From Chlamydoabsidia padenii (taxonomy: Eukaryota > Mucoromycota > Mucoromycetes > Mucorales > Cunninghamellaceae): 64,000 bases of DNA. A model generated the notes under the pieces. That model ran no database searches and was not told where the DNA came from. It was given only the letters and a program-made list of their open reading frames with translations. The DNA is taken from contig JAIWND010000007.1 of assembly GCA_025330725.1 (NCBI GenBank), positions 558,001 through 622,000 of the forward strand. Reading direction: 5' to 3'. This document shows positions 1 to 11,817 of this stretch, piece after piece. How positions within the stretch are numbered: the stretch's first letter is position 1; each line of letters starts with the position of its first letter. The translations under genes and the position numbers were made by a program.

Positions 1-359
1 CACCAACATCTACTTCAGGTCGTCCTTTACCCAGTACTCCAATGTATCAACAACAACAACAACAGCGACCTACTATGCCATTTCCAGGTTCGCCTTATCC
101 TCAACAACAACAACAAACGACTCAACGACCTATTTATTCCAATCAACCCAGACCAATGTATCGTCCTTCTTCAATGCAACGACCTCCTGTAAATAATGGT
201 GGATCTTATTATCGTCCTCCTCCTCCTCCTCAAGGCATTTATCCTAATCAAAGCCGGTCTCCTACTTTGGATCATCAACGTGCTGCCTATGGATATCCTG
301 TGAATGGTGGTGTATCAAGATCTTCAACTCAAAATTCTTCTCATGGACGATATTCTTGA
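1..359 (+). CDS. Gln/Pro-rich protein, C-terminal part
   Basis: The reading frame is open from the left edge and ends at TGA 357-359, so only the C-terminal ~118 residues are visible. The sequence is low complexity: several poly-Gln runs, Pro-rich stretches (RPPPPPQG) and Ser/Asn/Tyr-rich ends. No folded domain can be seen, and such tails occur in many fungal signalling and RNA-binding proteins, so no function is assigned. Frame, stop codon and the AT-rich 3' flank support a real coding end. Confidence 0.6.
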   Translation, partial: PTSTSGRPLPSTPMYQQQQQQRPTMPFPGSPYPQQQQQTTQRPIYSNQPRPMYRPSSMQRPPVNNGGSYYRPPPPPQGIYPNQSRSPTLDHQRAAYGYPVNGGVSRSSTQNSSHGRYS

Positions 360-917
360 AAAAAAAAAGGAAGTGTGGGTCATGGTGGTTACTATTGTTA
401 TGTTAAATAACAGTATAGTATAGTATATGTAGTGTTAGAATCATTTGACTTATTTTATTCCCCCCAATATTATATATACTTCTCTTCTTCTTTGTAGACT
501 TCTCCCATTCATCTTGTTAACGTAGACTGTATGACCCTGTGTTTACGTTTTGTACACTTTTTTTTTAAAAAACTAATAAAAAAACCTAATGATGATAAAC
601 TTGATGGATCCAACTCAATTAGATCCTACTACTGTTTGCTTGCTTACTTAGTATCATTTTAATTGGTCACCGCGCTCTTAAAACCAAAATCTCAGCAGAC
701 CGGATCCCCGCGAACTCACCCAATAAATAAAAAGGAGCGGAAGGATTTTTTTCCCCCCCCCCTTTCTTCTCTCTTCTTTCACTCACAACTTCCTTCATCG
801 TGATCGATTAGATCTGGCCCATTCCCGGTTTACGCTGTAGGTTTATTTGATATATATATATATATAAAAGAAGAAGAAGAATAAAAAAAGAAACACCCTT
901 GTACCCATAAAAGAAAA
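360..917. other. Intergenic: 3' flank of the first gene and promoter of the MFS gene
   Basis: Non-coding. It holds an AT-rich 3' untranslated-like part (360-600), a C-rich patch (742-763) with C/T-rich sequence (763-800), and a (TA)n run at about 850-866 some 55 bp before the MFS start. No further gene is seen. Confidence 0.6.
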
Positions 918-2357
918 ATGACCGAACAAAAATCTTTTGATAACAGGGATGACGATGAATTCACTGCCATTGCCAATACTGAAAACCCGATAACTCCCGC
1001 CAAAGGTAAACCCTCCCCAATGACTACTACTGCACAAGATACTAATTTGGAATATTATGATATAGAAATCCAAGAATTGGAAGAAAAGGACGGAGGGTAT
1101 GGCTGGATAGTGGTTCTCGGCTCCTGGCTTTGTCAAATAAGTTCGATGGGTATCGGAACTTCGTTTGGGGTGATGCAAGACTATTATGAACAACATGATT
1201 TTAGTCATATCCCTAATGTTAAGGTGATTCTTCCTTTTGTTGGTACGGTTGGTCTGGTTTTTCTCAACTTGATGGGTCCTGTTGCTCAAATCATCACTTC
1301 TCGCTTGGGTAGTCGTGCCACGCTCATTATTGGCACTCTCTGTAAAAGTCTGGGTTTGATCATTGCTGGTTGGGCGAATGAACCTTGGCAGTTGATTATC
1401 TGTCAAGGGATCATATTTGGTTCTGGATGCTCTTTTACTTATGTGGTAAAGTATATATTATGTTTATGATGGTACAAAACGTATTAATGATTTCATTTTA
1501 AAAAAATGTAGACTGCTATGGCTGTGGCTCCTCAATGGTTTACGAAACGACGAAGTCTCGCTATTGGAATCATCGCAAGTGGATCTGGAATCGGTGGAAT
1601 CATTATGCCTGAAATCATGCAAGCTGTCAATGCCACGTTGGGAGCCAGTTGGACTTACCGAATTCTCGGATTCACGACCTTGGCCATGGATGCGTTGGCA
1701 TGTATTATGATCCGGGAACGACAAAAGCAACCACGTGTACGCAAACATCTACGGGACATTATCCATTTGAACGTGATGAAGGATATCAACTATTGCATCT
1801 TTTGTACTGGCTCTGTCATTGGTCTCCTTGGTTATTTTGTCCCCTACTACTTTTTACCTTCGTATGCCACCTCAATTGGTCTCTCGGCGTCTGAAGGCTC
1901 GGCTCTCTTGGCGGTGGCATCGGCGGCCAACTCGATTGGTCGTATCTCGGCGGGATTTGCTGGTGATCGGGTGGGCAAGGTCAACATCAATATTGTGTTT
2001 ACCATCTTGGGGGGACTCTCGTCTTTGCTCATCTGGACGTTCGCCTATTCCTACAGTGTGCTGATGGCGTACAGTGTCATCTTTGGCTTCTTTTGTGGTT
2101 CTTATTTTGCTTTACTCTCTCCTATCACTGCCTCTTTGGTCGGCTTGGAACGGTACCCGACTGCCCTGTCGCTCTTGCTCATCACTAATATCATCTCTGT
2201 CTTTGGTCCCAACATTGCCTCTGCTATTGAAATCGGTGTCGACTCTCCTCCTTTCTTTAGCTACAAGATGTTTGCTGGGGTCTGTTATTTGGTGGGCGCT
2301 GTCTTCTTGGTCCTCCTTAAATTTAGATTAGATTCAAATCCTTTTGCAAAGGTGTAA
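918..2357 (+). CDS. MFS monocarboxylate-type transporter
   Basis: Two exons, 918-1445 and 1512-2357, joined across a phase-0 intron (GTAAAG...TAG), give 457 residues, normal for this group. After an acidic ~60-residue cytosolic tail the first helix begins with YGWIVVLGSW, followed by about twelve hydrophobic segments. The join restores a segment (APQWFTKRRSLAIG, then SGSGIGG) typical of the SLC16/Mch-type MFS family. Members move monocarboxylates or related organic anions across membranes; yeast Mch proteins have varied or uncertain substrates, so the substrate here is unknown. The ATG at 918 follows a purine-rich leader. An AATAAA lies 100 bp past the stop. Confidence 0.88.
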
Positions 2358-2456
2358 TTTTATACTACTGTTTAATTCGTCTTGTTGTTGTTTAATCTTT
2401 ATGTATTATTATCCCTTTTTGTTTGATTTTTATAATACTCTCGTTGATAAATATAT

Positions 2457-2462
2457 AATAAA
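2457..2462 (+). terminator. Poly(A) signal of the MFS gene
   Basis: AATAAA about 100 bp after the stop codon at 2357, in AT-rich sequence; placement suits a fungal polyadenylation signal. Confidence 0.45.
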
Positions 2463-2835
2463 ATGATTTGTTTGTAATACTAATACATGATGAATAACGA
2501 CTTGTAGAGATCGGGGATTCAAATTCGTTATCATGCATGATGAAAGTCAACTTTGAATTCCTTCAATGTCATGCGTACTGTCACCACTTTCTAGTGCCTA
2601 CATCCATCGTTATCAATGGGTATCTATGTTGCCTGACTATCATTGGATGAAGACAAGCCCTATATATAACAATAAAGTATCATCAAGAGTAAAATAAAGA
2701 AGTTGGAGTAAAAAGAGCAAGTTCCTCTTGATATTTTTATTAATTAATGAATATCCCAAAAACTATTATGGTTTTATTTTTATTTTTCTTCTATTCTAAA
2801 TGATAACCAAAGGAGAGACACCAACCAATTATACA

Positions 2836-4562
2836 CTATTGCCAGAGCTTTTCGAATCTAGCCTGTTCTTCAAATTGTCGTTCGACATGATCCACCACAT
2901 CTAATCACATACATAAAAAGAGTTGGCCGTTGAGCAAGTTATCTTTTGCCTTTTTTTTTTTTTTCTTTCTTACCATTTCCATAAAAGTCGCGCAGATTGG
3001 TATCCATAGGCAATACATCATGGGCTCTGGCTTCTTCTTTTGACATGCAGACTGTGTTGAGATAACTGAGTGGTCGAGTGCGATCCCATCGAGCCAAAGT
3101 GATACGTTCTTGAGGTCCTGAGATCACACTTTTTCCACGCCAGATTTCTTCATAAATGTATTCCACATCATTCAACGTCAATAATGATGCATCACTAACC
3201 GACATAAAATAAAAAGTGTAAGAGTGACAAACCTTTACCACTTGTTTTTTCTTATGTAGATACCTGTTGTGATAATGTTGTCGTTCCCGTTTATTGACTT
3301 CTTGATGAATTCGTCCATAGAGTTTGTCACGTAATTTGTGTGGTGGTAGTTCGTAAGCAGAAAAACCTGCTAGGTGTAAAAGAGTATAGGTGGTCAAAGA
3401 CATACCATACATTGCCGCGATCGAGCCGAATTGAGGTGTTTGTCGTTTATGAATGTCAGGCATTTGTTCCCCGTCATGAATCGATTCCGCACGTTGCTGA
3501 TCTAAAGAGAGAGAGAAAAAAAAGGTTAATAATGTGAGATGGATATCAGTACTTTTCTTTTTACCTTTGATCATCTTTGGATCCGCGGGTTTTTCAATTG
3601 AATACGCGACAGGTACATCACGATCCACACCCAGTAACTTTAACCGACGACGAATCACTTTGGCCGATGGATCATCTAGAGTTGACAGTTAGTAATCCTT
3701 TTATTTTATTTTTCCATTTCTTATTGACCTTTTCCTTACCAAAAGTATCACTGATATCAGTCATTTGCACCCGAGTAGGATCTACCTTGTTCCCAGGATC
3801 CAAAGCAGAAGCAATGGAAATATGCCGAGAATGACACAATTCAATCAACTTTAATTTAGCATCCAAACAAGTATTTCCCAGACAATCCAACACCATGACC
3901 TTTTTATGTTGAGGAGGGTTCAAATGCCGAGCTTGCCATTCATCCACGATGGTTTCGATTTGTACAAAGGGAGCAATAGGTGCCACCATCGATTGAAGAG
4001 CCATCACCTTGGGTCGTCCAAGTGTAAAAGGAGTAGCCGCCGCATGACTGGTGATATCTTTACCCAAAAGGACAGAGGGATCGATCAGTCGTAAATGTTC
4101 CACCCCAGACCTCGCCAACATGAGGGCTGCCCATGACCCGACACTGCCCACACCAACCACCACCACCATATGGGACGTACGTACTTTCTCCAGTCCTTCT
4201 TTACCCAAAAATGCTTCATTTCGTGCCAGTTGTTCGTCGATTAATGTCGGATCGTGAGCATAATCCATTGCTTTATTGAGTGGTTGTGAGTCGGTATCTG
4301 CTGTGTTGACAATGGTTTCAATCATGCCTAGGGAATTGATATGTTGGGAGGTGGATGGATGAGCGTGATTGCTGATAGTGTCATTATGGTCGTCGCTAAT
4401 GTGGTGTTTGATATAATTGGATCTTGCTCGTCGTCGTGTAGTTTGATATCCCATCAAGACCATCACCGTTAATGCTGACGCTGCTACTGCTGTCAAGGTC
4501 AACTTTGTCCGTTCACTTGATTTTTCAAAAGCCTGAAGAGGTCGGAGGTCTTCAAACCACAT
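2836..4562 (-). CDS. Tcd/TcdA-type ThiF-fold protein, predicted inactive paralogue
   Basis: Five exons (4562-3740, 3675-3565, 3501-3264, 3194-2974, 2900-2836) with GT-AG introns in phases 1,1,2,1 give 485 residues. An N-terminal hydrophobic segment (~20-40) suggests membrane anchoring, as in yeast Tcd proteins at the mitochondrial outer membrane, which cyclise t6A at tRNA position 37. The ThiF nucleotide fold is visible (VVVVGVGSVGSWAALMLARSG), but the usual second Asp of the LIDxD strand is Ser (LIDPS), the conserved Asn-Arg pair is replaced by TSHA, and the DAID segment reads LDCLG. The paralogue at 36571-38156 keeps all three. Likely a non-catalytic partner. The start at 4562 was chosen because it aligns with that paralogue. 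Confidence 0.8.
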
Positions 4563-4901
4563 ATTATTAAAAAAAAAAAAAAAAGTAGAGAAAGAAAGGG
4601 TTTTTTGTTTTTTCGGGTGAGGGTTATTATTTACATGATTCAACCTCCGCTTTGGGATTAACCACATAAACGTCCAAGAGACAATGACAAGACAAGTATC
4701 TATAAATGTGAGTTTTATTTTTGATGATAAAAATGTATAAGTGAGTAGATTTTGGAAGTGTGTATATGTATGTGAAGTGAAAACAAGAGCTACGAAGAGT
4801 CTTGATTACAAAACTATAAAGGTAAATGCAATAAACGATAAAAACAAATATGATAAGGTAAGAGGTGTATAGTGGAGAGGGGGGAGGGGGGGAGCGGGAG
4901 T

Positions 4902-6243
4902 CTAGCTTCTAGAGTTATCCTTTTCAAACTTGATTTCGGTTCGATGATCGATGGAGGTGGCCAAGATAGAATCGTTGAATTTCTTTGCTCTGTTCTTTTC
5001 CTTCATTTCCACTTGACTATTAAAAAATCACAATACAAACCATCGTTAAGATCCAAATTGACATACAGTTTAACCTTCTTTTTTTTTTTTTTTTTATTTC
5101 CTAACTTACGTATACCAAGCACCACCAGCCAAAGTCAACAAGATGCCTACCGAGTTCATCATTGTCAAGGGTAAATCAAAGATAATCACGGCCAGCACGA
5201 TCGAGAGCACCTGTTTGACATTCCCCGCCACCGTCATGGTTAATGCACTCGTCTTTTTGTTCGCGGTAAAACTGACGACATTTAAAAAGAAGGCCAAGAT
5301 CCCATTCACCAATAGAGCAAAGACAAATGACCATGTGGCACGTGTCTGCATGAATTCCTGGACTTGGGCCATTTCACCCGTCAGATAAGCATAAGCCGTG
5401 GTTTGAAGAAAGGCCAAAGGAGACATCCGTAATAACAAATCCAAAGGATGTAATTTCAATCGACCTACTTGTACCCGATTCGTCACCACCGTCTTGATCG
5501 CTGCCAATACAGTACCCAGGACCGTTAAAAAGAAACCGATGGCTGTAAAGTTGTAATCCCCAAACGTCGCAAAAGCAACACCTGCCACTACCTACAAAAA
5601 GAAAAGGTTAGTAAAGTGACGGGAATGAGTGTTGTTGACTTACAGGGAATAAGGAGATGTAGGTCATGCTGGAATATGTTTTGCTGAGAAACATCACAGA
5701 CAATAGGATGGTAAAGAGAGGTGTCATGGCTCGTACTACTTGATGGAACTAATAAAAAAGAGACAAAGAGTTATCAGGGTTAGCTAATCCGTTTGGCCCA
5801 TCTGTTTCCGTTCCTTCTAATCCTAAAACATATATCCTTACAGGCACTGTCACCAAGTTCCTAAAATACAATATTAGAGTTAGTACAAGAGCCCACCCTA
5901 CTACTAACCATCCTGATATTTTAATTACTTACAAAGACACATTACTGATAGCAATATTGATTGTATATAACACAGAAAACATGAGCATCACCATGTTTTC
6001 CCGTTCCCCAAGTTGAGCAGGTTGGAATAGATCGCTTTTCCAAAACAAAAAAGAGCCAACAGCGCCACAGAATGTATGTACAGCCGTCAAGGTCCAAGGG
6101 TAAGGAAAGTCAAAGAGAGACAAGATGACCTTGTTGTATAAGGTCAAGGTGAGGTTAAAGAAGAAGTAAAGACCAAGCCAGACCATGGAGGAATCCAAGA
6201 TGGATTTGGTCGATCGAGTGGAGAGATTCGAGTCAGAAGCCAT
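4902..6243 (-). CDS. Triose-phosphate/nucleotide-sugar type transporter (TPT family, SLC35-like)
   Basis: Five exons: 6243-5933, a 19-nt microexon 5860-5842, then exons covering FHQVVRAMTPLFT, the long C-terminal membrane part (from VVAGVAFATFGDYNF) and a last exon ending at TAG 4904-4902. The protein has about ten hydrophobic segments. The paired motifs LYNKVILS near the N terminus and FHQVVRAMTPLFT are typical of the TPT domain, and the C-terminal GGAWYTQVEMKEK resembles the family's conserved end. Members exchange phosphorylated sugars or nucleotide sugars in Golgi or ER membranes; the substrate is not readable here. A short Lys-rich cytosolic tail follows the last helix. Confidence 0.85.
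5842..5860 (-). other. 19-nt microexon of the TPT transporter
   Basis: Nineteen bases between an acceptor (TTTTAG) and a donor (GTAAGG) join 2 nt carried from exon 1 to make seven codons (LNLVTVP), restoring the frame into the FHQVV exon. Confidence 0.7.
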
Positions 6244-8270
6244 CTATAATGGATGTTAACAATGAGGATTATTGTTGATGTTGATGTTATTTATTTTTAT
6301 ATGGCAATAGATATGAAGAAGTAGAAGAAAAAAAGAAAAGTTGTTTAAAACTATAAATAGGGGGGGTTAAGGAGGAAGAAGAAAGGCCGAGATCGAAATG
6401 ACTTTTTATTTTATTTTTATTTCAAGCTCTGACGCAAATTGATTGGCTGAAAATTCATTTCATTTCTGAGCATCAATCCCGGAAGATCTACGCCGCTCGC
6501 CCTAACCATTTCAATAATCGTATCACACTTATGCCAGGATGAATCGTCTTTGTGGTCTTCATACAGATTTGTTTTAAAAAATAAAAAAAAGTATAAGCCT
6601 AGTCCGGAGTTTCAATTCAACGTAGGTGAGCCCAAAAGGCACTCTTTCTTTGTTAAGCGCAAGCATGTATACATGAATCACTTACGCATATACCATCTGG
6701 TAATAACAAAGCTGTCTTCACTTGCTTAATGTCATTCTTCCTTGTCGAGCTTGATCCATGGACCGATGATTCAGGGACATCATTGAAATCCCGCTTTACC
6801 CCCAATTCGGTATGCACGTGCATCCAACCTAGAACCGAGCTTCAGTCCACACAATGTTTCAGGCTTATGAAAACTCAATTTTATGGTGAGACTAAAAAAA
6901 AAAAATTCTGATAGAACATTTGCTTGCGGCAGTAAAGTCTCAATTCACACAAGACGTTCATGCAGAAAGAAAAGCGACGTTTGAATATAAACTCACCATT
7001 CTCTTTGTTCTTGACTTTATACATAACTGTATTCATTATGTCAGTAAGCTTAAAATATAACCAGAGATTTCCTTGTATCTCTCAAGTAACTCCGCTGTAA
7101 ACCCACTACTACAAACAACGTTGCTATATTAGTGCTTATTTTAGACACCATTGATTCTGGGAATGAAATTCACCTAATTCACATCCCGCCCTGTCAACAC
7201 TTGACATTGTCAGATTCAGAAAGACAACTAAGATTCCTGTGTCAATCAATGCAAGTGATGCGAGTAACAAAAATATTACTCACTCCCATTTTCAATTAGC
7301 TTTTTCGAACACGAATACAGTCTTTAAAGTCGGTCAAATGAAGGTTAGGATGGTAAAGGATGAAATGTCGAGTGGATTGACAGAATGAAAAGTTTTTGTA
7401 ATAAATTCAAACGTCAAAGATGAATTCAATTTGAATTTGTATCGAAGATCATGTAAAGTGGACACAGCAACTTGGTGAGATTTGGGAAGGGGTGAATTTT
7501 TTCATCAACTGCATGAATTGCGGGATTTGAATATTTTTCAAAAAAGGTGACACTGAACAGGTTCGGTAGATAGAAAAGACAACAAAGTTTTGTTTCTGTT
7601 ATAGCATACGCCATAGGTAGTAGGAGACTATCTGAATTTACTGAATAATATAATAAAGTCGTCCGGTGTAGATTGTTTTTTTATGCTGTCGGGAATTGCG
7701 AGAAGACAGATGCATGATGTGTATGTGTACGAAATGACAACGTATCATCCTTAACTTTTGTTCATGTAATGCTTCTATATTGATAAAGGTGGTAATGCTC
7801 CAAACATAGTTATTAGGGAGTTTTCTATTCTCCTTTGATTTATGTACATTATGCATTGATTTTCGTTTTGATTCAAATCCCGATCCCTATGCATCAAAAT
7901 CCCATCGATCCTAGAGTTCACAAGGGCATGTAGGATGGCTAATTCAAAAGCTCAATCCCGATCATAAACAAAAAAACAAAAAAAAAACCCCCCTTTTTTT
8001 TCCACTAGATTAATTGTGCTAGTATAACATTGGAGTGATAAAAATAATGATAGAGTCGCTCAAGAGAAGAGTCCGAGTTCATAGACGTCCTAGATCACTC
8101 ATAATACCATTATTATATCAAAGTCACCGAATTTTATTGTTTAGATTCAAAGTAAAGTAAAGAAGGAAGTTGGTAAATAATCTATAGTTATACATGCTCT
8201 AATTCTAGTTTATGTTTAAGATGTCGATGCCTGGAAGACGCCCGTCGTTTAAACCCAGTTCCTATTATTG
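6244..8270. other. Gene-free stretch of about 2 kb
   Basis: The first ~200 bp are the AT-rich 5' flank of the TPT gene. Beyond that I see only short ORFs without domains or codon structure. Two copies of the recurrent AAATCCCGC-type motif occur (6782-6794 and, inverted, 7520-7531), plus a related ACATCCCGCC near 7180. No tRNA-like sequence or transposase was recognised. A decayed gene or small mobile element cannot be excluded. Confidence 0.5.
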
Positions 8271-11233
8271 TTACCCAGAAAGGTAGAATTCCATTTCATG
8301 GTCACCAATGAGAACCTTGACAGTACCTTGGTCGATTGTTCCATGATGGATGTTGTCCAAACCCGTGTAGGCAAACATGTCGGCTGTTAAATCAAATTGT
8401 ATCGTCTGTGTCAATCCCGCCTTTATAAACACCTTTTGGAATCCTTTCAATAGTTTCGCGGGAGGAGTGATGCGGCGGTAAGGTTGTTGAATATACATCA
8501 GCACTGTTTTATAACCATCATAGGGCCCATGGTTGGTAACAAGGACAGAAACCGTTCTTGATTGAGAAGAAGAGAGAATGGCAAGTCCGTTCTTGTCAGG
8601 GCCGAGTTCTTTTTTGTCGTCCAATCCGTCAATCAATGCTATCTTGCTGTAGCTGAATTTAGAGTAGCTGAGACCATAACCGAATTCATACAATGGATCC
8701 CACACATCGTTCACCGGGTGCCAATAGTTCAATGTAAGATCACCAACATGCTTGGGATAAGTGTAAGGTAAGAGGCCAGATGGATTAGTGATACCAAAGA
8801 GAATTTCGCCAATTGCTTGTCCACCCCATGATCCAGGAAGGTATGCTTGAAGTAGAGCGGTCGAGTTATCCACAATCGATTCCAACACCCGAGGTCTTCC
8901 TTCGACAAGTACTGTGATTACGGGTTTCCCTGTTCCGGCCAGTTGTTCGATATAGTTGATCTGTCCAGCAGGTAAACGCATATCGTGGATATTTCCTGGC
9001 ACTAATGTTCCCCTCCCCCACACACACAAAAAAGATGGTTAGTAAAAAAGATAGAAAGCCATGTTGATTATTTTAATGCTACCTTCAGTATAAACATGTT
9101 CACCAATGGCAGCGACAACAAAATCGTATCCAGCCACAGTGTCAAGAACTTGATCCATATTTGTCGCCGTTCCGTTAATGTCAAAGCCTTCCAAGTAGTG
9201 CACCTGCACACCATCGGGAGCAAATTGTCGAATACCCTCAAAAATGGTAACGCCTTGAGAGTAAAATTGACTATCTTCCACAGGTCCATGCCACCGATCC
9301 TTGGTAGCACCTTGCCATTGAATTGTCCAACCTCCATTTAGATGAGATATATCATTACCAGTAGGTCCCACCACCAATATGCTCTTGATTGCACTAGCAT
9401 TAAAGGGAAGTATGTCGTCAGTGTTCTTCAAAAGCGTGATGGATTGTCGAGCACCTTCAATGGACACTTGTTGCCTGGACTTCCTTTCTTGATCGTCATC
9501 CAATTCCATTGCTAATGTCATATCCGTTTTCCAGCCATCAGGTTCCAGTAAGCCAAGATCCTTTTTTAGTTGCAACAGGCGCCCAGTAGATTCGTCAATA
9601 CGTTCCATCGAGATGACACCCTCTTCAACCAATGAGATCATTGAGTCAAAAAAGGAGGGAGCATCTTCAGGCACCATGCTCATGTCAATACTTGTGGATT
9701 CAATGGCTAGTCGTACAGCTTCCTTTTGACTTGAAGCAACCTTGTGTGTCGTGTATAGATTTTGAATTTCAGCCCAATCGGTAACCAACATGCCCTTAAA
9801 GTTCATTTCATCCCGAAGCAGTTCTTGTAGATACTTGTGAGAGGCCACCACAGGTTCGCCGTTGATGTCTATTATTAAATGGATTAGTATATAAGATTGT
9901 TATTATTATCCATATTCTCCCCTCCTTTTTTTTCTTCTTCTTCTTCTTCTTCTTCTTCTTCAATACCAATGTAAGCTTCCATGGCCGAAGCAACTCCACT
10001 GTCAATGGCGGCTTGAAAGTTAGGCACAAAGTAATCGTAAACCGTTCGTTCTGCAACCACCGTAGAGTCCCGATCTTCACCACTATGAATGAATGTAAAT
10101 AAAACAGTATCAGTATAACATTTTTTTTTCTTCCTTTACCGTTGTTAACTTACCTCCATGGAGCTCCATAGCCTATGAAGTGTTTCATACAAGCAGCCAC
10201 CTTGGTCCTGTCGGATTTGTATTTTCCTATATAAATTAAAATACGCCTAAGTACGATAACGATTCATAATTTTACATTGCATACCTTGATACCCACGAAT
10301 CGAAGCTTGTCCGAGCACACCAGATAAATGAGGGTCTTCACCAAAGTTTTCGAACACCCTGGGCCATTGCTTGTTCACCGGAATATCCAAGACGGGGGCA
10401 AAAGTCCTAATTGGTATTGAAAAGTGAGTAATCAAGGTACAAGTGTTTGTTTTTTAAAAACTTACCAATGGACCCCTGCTGCTCTTGTTTCTCTTGCAGT
10501 GATGGATGCGGCTTCGTATGCAAGCTGTGGGTTGAAGCTAGCAGCCAAATTAATACCTTGAGGAAACAAAGTTGCTAAACAAAGATATTAGTTACATTTA
10601 AAAGTAAGTGTTAACATCTATTCTTTATACTTTACAGTTAGCCACGTATTGAGCACCATGTATATTGTCGATTCTATCAATAAAAAAAAACGAGTTAGTG
10701 TGATAATAATGAAGGTCTATTGGTTTCATTACCCATATATTATTGGAATCTTGAAAGTATCGCTGGATACTGATAAAGTGATACGTTGTATTTCGTCAAT
10801 GATTTGAGCATATTTCACATGATTGTAGTTCACGCCATTGCTAATATATATAAAAAAAAAAGAGAAAAGAAAAAAAAAAAAAGAGCCCCTTTTAGAATTT
10901 CCAACCAACAATAATTTGATATCGGCATTTGAATATGATACTTTACCTGCCAAGTTGATTCAAATAACTACCGACATGATAGTTCCTCGCATAATATTCA
11001 ACTGCTGTTGTGTTCAAAATGCCCTCCTTTGTGAGTATTAAATCTTCATTTAACTGTGTCATTTGACCAATTTTCTCGGAAAGGGTCATCTTTTTCACCA
11101 TGTCTTGAATATCATCATCTATAGCACCAGGGCGATCATATTCGTGCGCCTCCATTGTACCGTAGCCAAGAGTGGATGCCGTGGTCAAACATGATAACCC
11201 AGATATTCCCACTATCAAAAGAAACACCAGCAT
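8271..11233 (-). CDS. Secreted GH3-family beta-glucosidase
   Basis: About nine exons. The protein starts with a signal peptide (MLVFLLIVGISGLSCLTTAS). The GH3 N-terminal barrel follows, with KKMTLSEKIGQMTQ, ENFGEDPHLSG, KHFIGYGAPW and the nucleophile region GMLVTDW, whose Asp is the expected catalytic base. The second domain holds ITLLKNTDDILPF and NPSGLLPYTYP, and an FnIII-like C-terminal domain carries YEFGYGLSYSKF and VTNHGPYDG. It should hydrolyse terminal beta-glucosyl residues of cello- or laminari-oligosaccharides outside the cell or in the vacuole. The loop that often reads PGxEGG in relatives reads PGSWGG here. One intron contains a TTC-type microsatellite (~9930-9960). Confidence 0.9.
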
Positions 11234-11817
11234 TATGATGATGAAGATTAGAGAGAGAGAAGTATATTTCTGCTTCTTTTTATGTTTTCATTTCTTCCTG
11301 AACGGAAAATACTACCTGCCATGTCGGGGATTTAATATGATGAGCTGCATGAAAGTAGCTCTGTACTCAGGGGTGATTAAAGCTGAATATTTGAAGTGTG
11401 CCATTAGTTTTTCTATTTGTCCGTTACAAACCTAGCGCTTTTTATTTTTTACTTTTGAAACTGGATGAATAGCAAAATTCATGCACAAGACATTAAGAGC
11501 TCGCCTATTTTGTGAATCGGGGGTTTAAAACGATAATTGGCCTCTCACCATGTATTTGTAGCGTTGTATATTCCCTTGGATCTAAACCCATATATCTATA
11601 CGATAATCCATTACTTGAAACATGGATCAGGAGGCAGCTACATTAATGTTAGTTCAAGTAAATGGAACGGCGCATGAAATGCCATCTTCTTCTCCCCTGA
11701 ACAATAGTGGCTTGGGTTGGTGGATGTCGAAAAAATTTTATGGCGGCATTTCAAAAAAAATTTAAAAACGTTTGTGAGTTATACTCTCTTGTTCTTCCTC
11801 TTTCTCACTTATTGAAA
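11234..11817. promoter_or_regulatory. Divergent promoter region, GH3 gene and uS17 gene
   Basis: These 584 bp separate the starts of two divergent genes. The region contains a GGGGATTTAA motif near 11325, a GGCGGCATTTCAAAA motif near 11740 just upstream of the ribosomal gene, and a T/C-rich pre-ATG leader. No ORF of note. Confidence 0.5.

Noticed and set aside
1464..1748. Antisense ORFs inside the MFS, dehydratase, hexokinase and other genes
   Set aside because: They mirror strongly coding sense strands and show no domains or codon bias of their own.
7860..7900. GATTCAAATCCCGATC as a tRNA T-arm
   Set aside because: No acceptor stem, anticodon arm or D-arm could be paired around it. It fits the widespread AAATCCCGC motif instead.
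4902..8270. The TPT gene as part of a Mucorales sex locus (tptA-sexM/P-rnhA)
   Set aside because: No HMG-box sex gene and no RNA helicase gene lie beside it. The 2 kb upstream contains only short ORFs without an HMG motif, and the neighbours are Tcd-like and GH3 genes.
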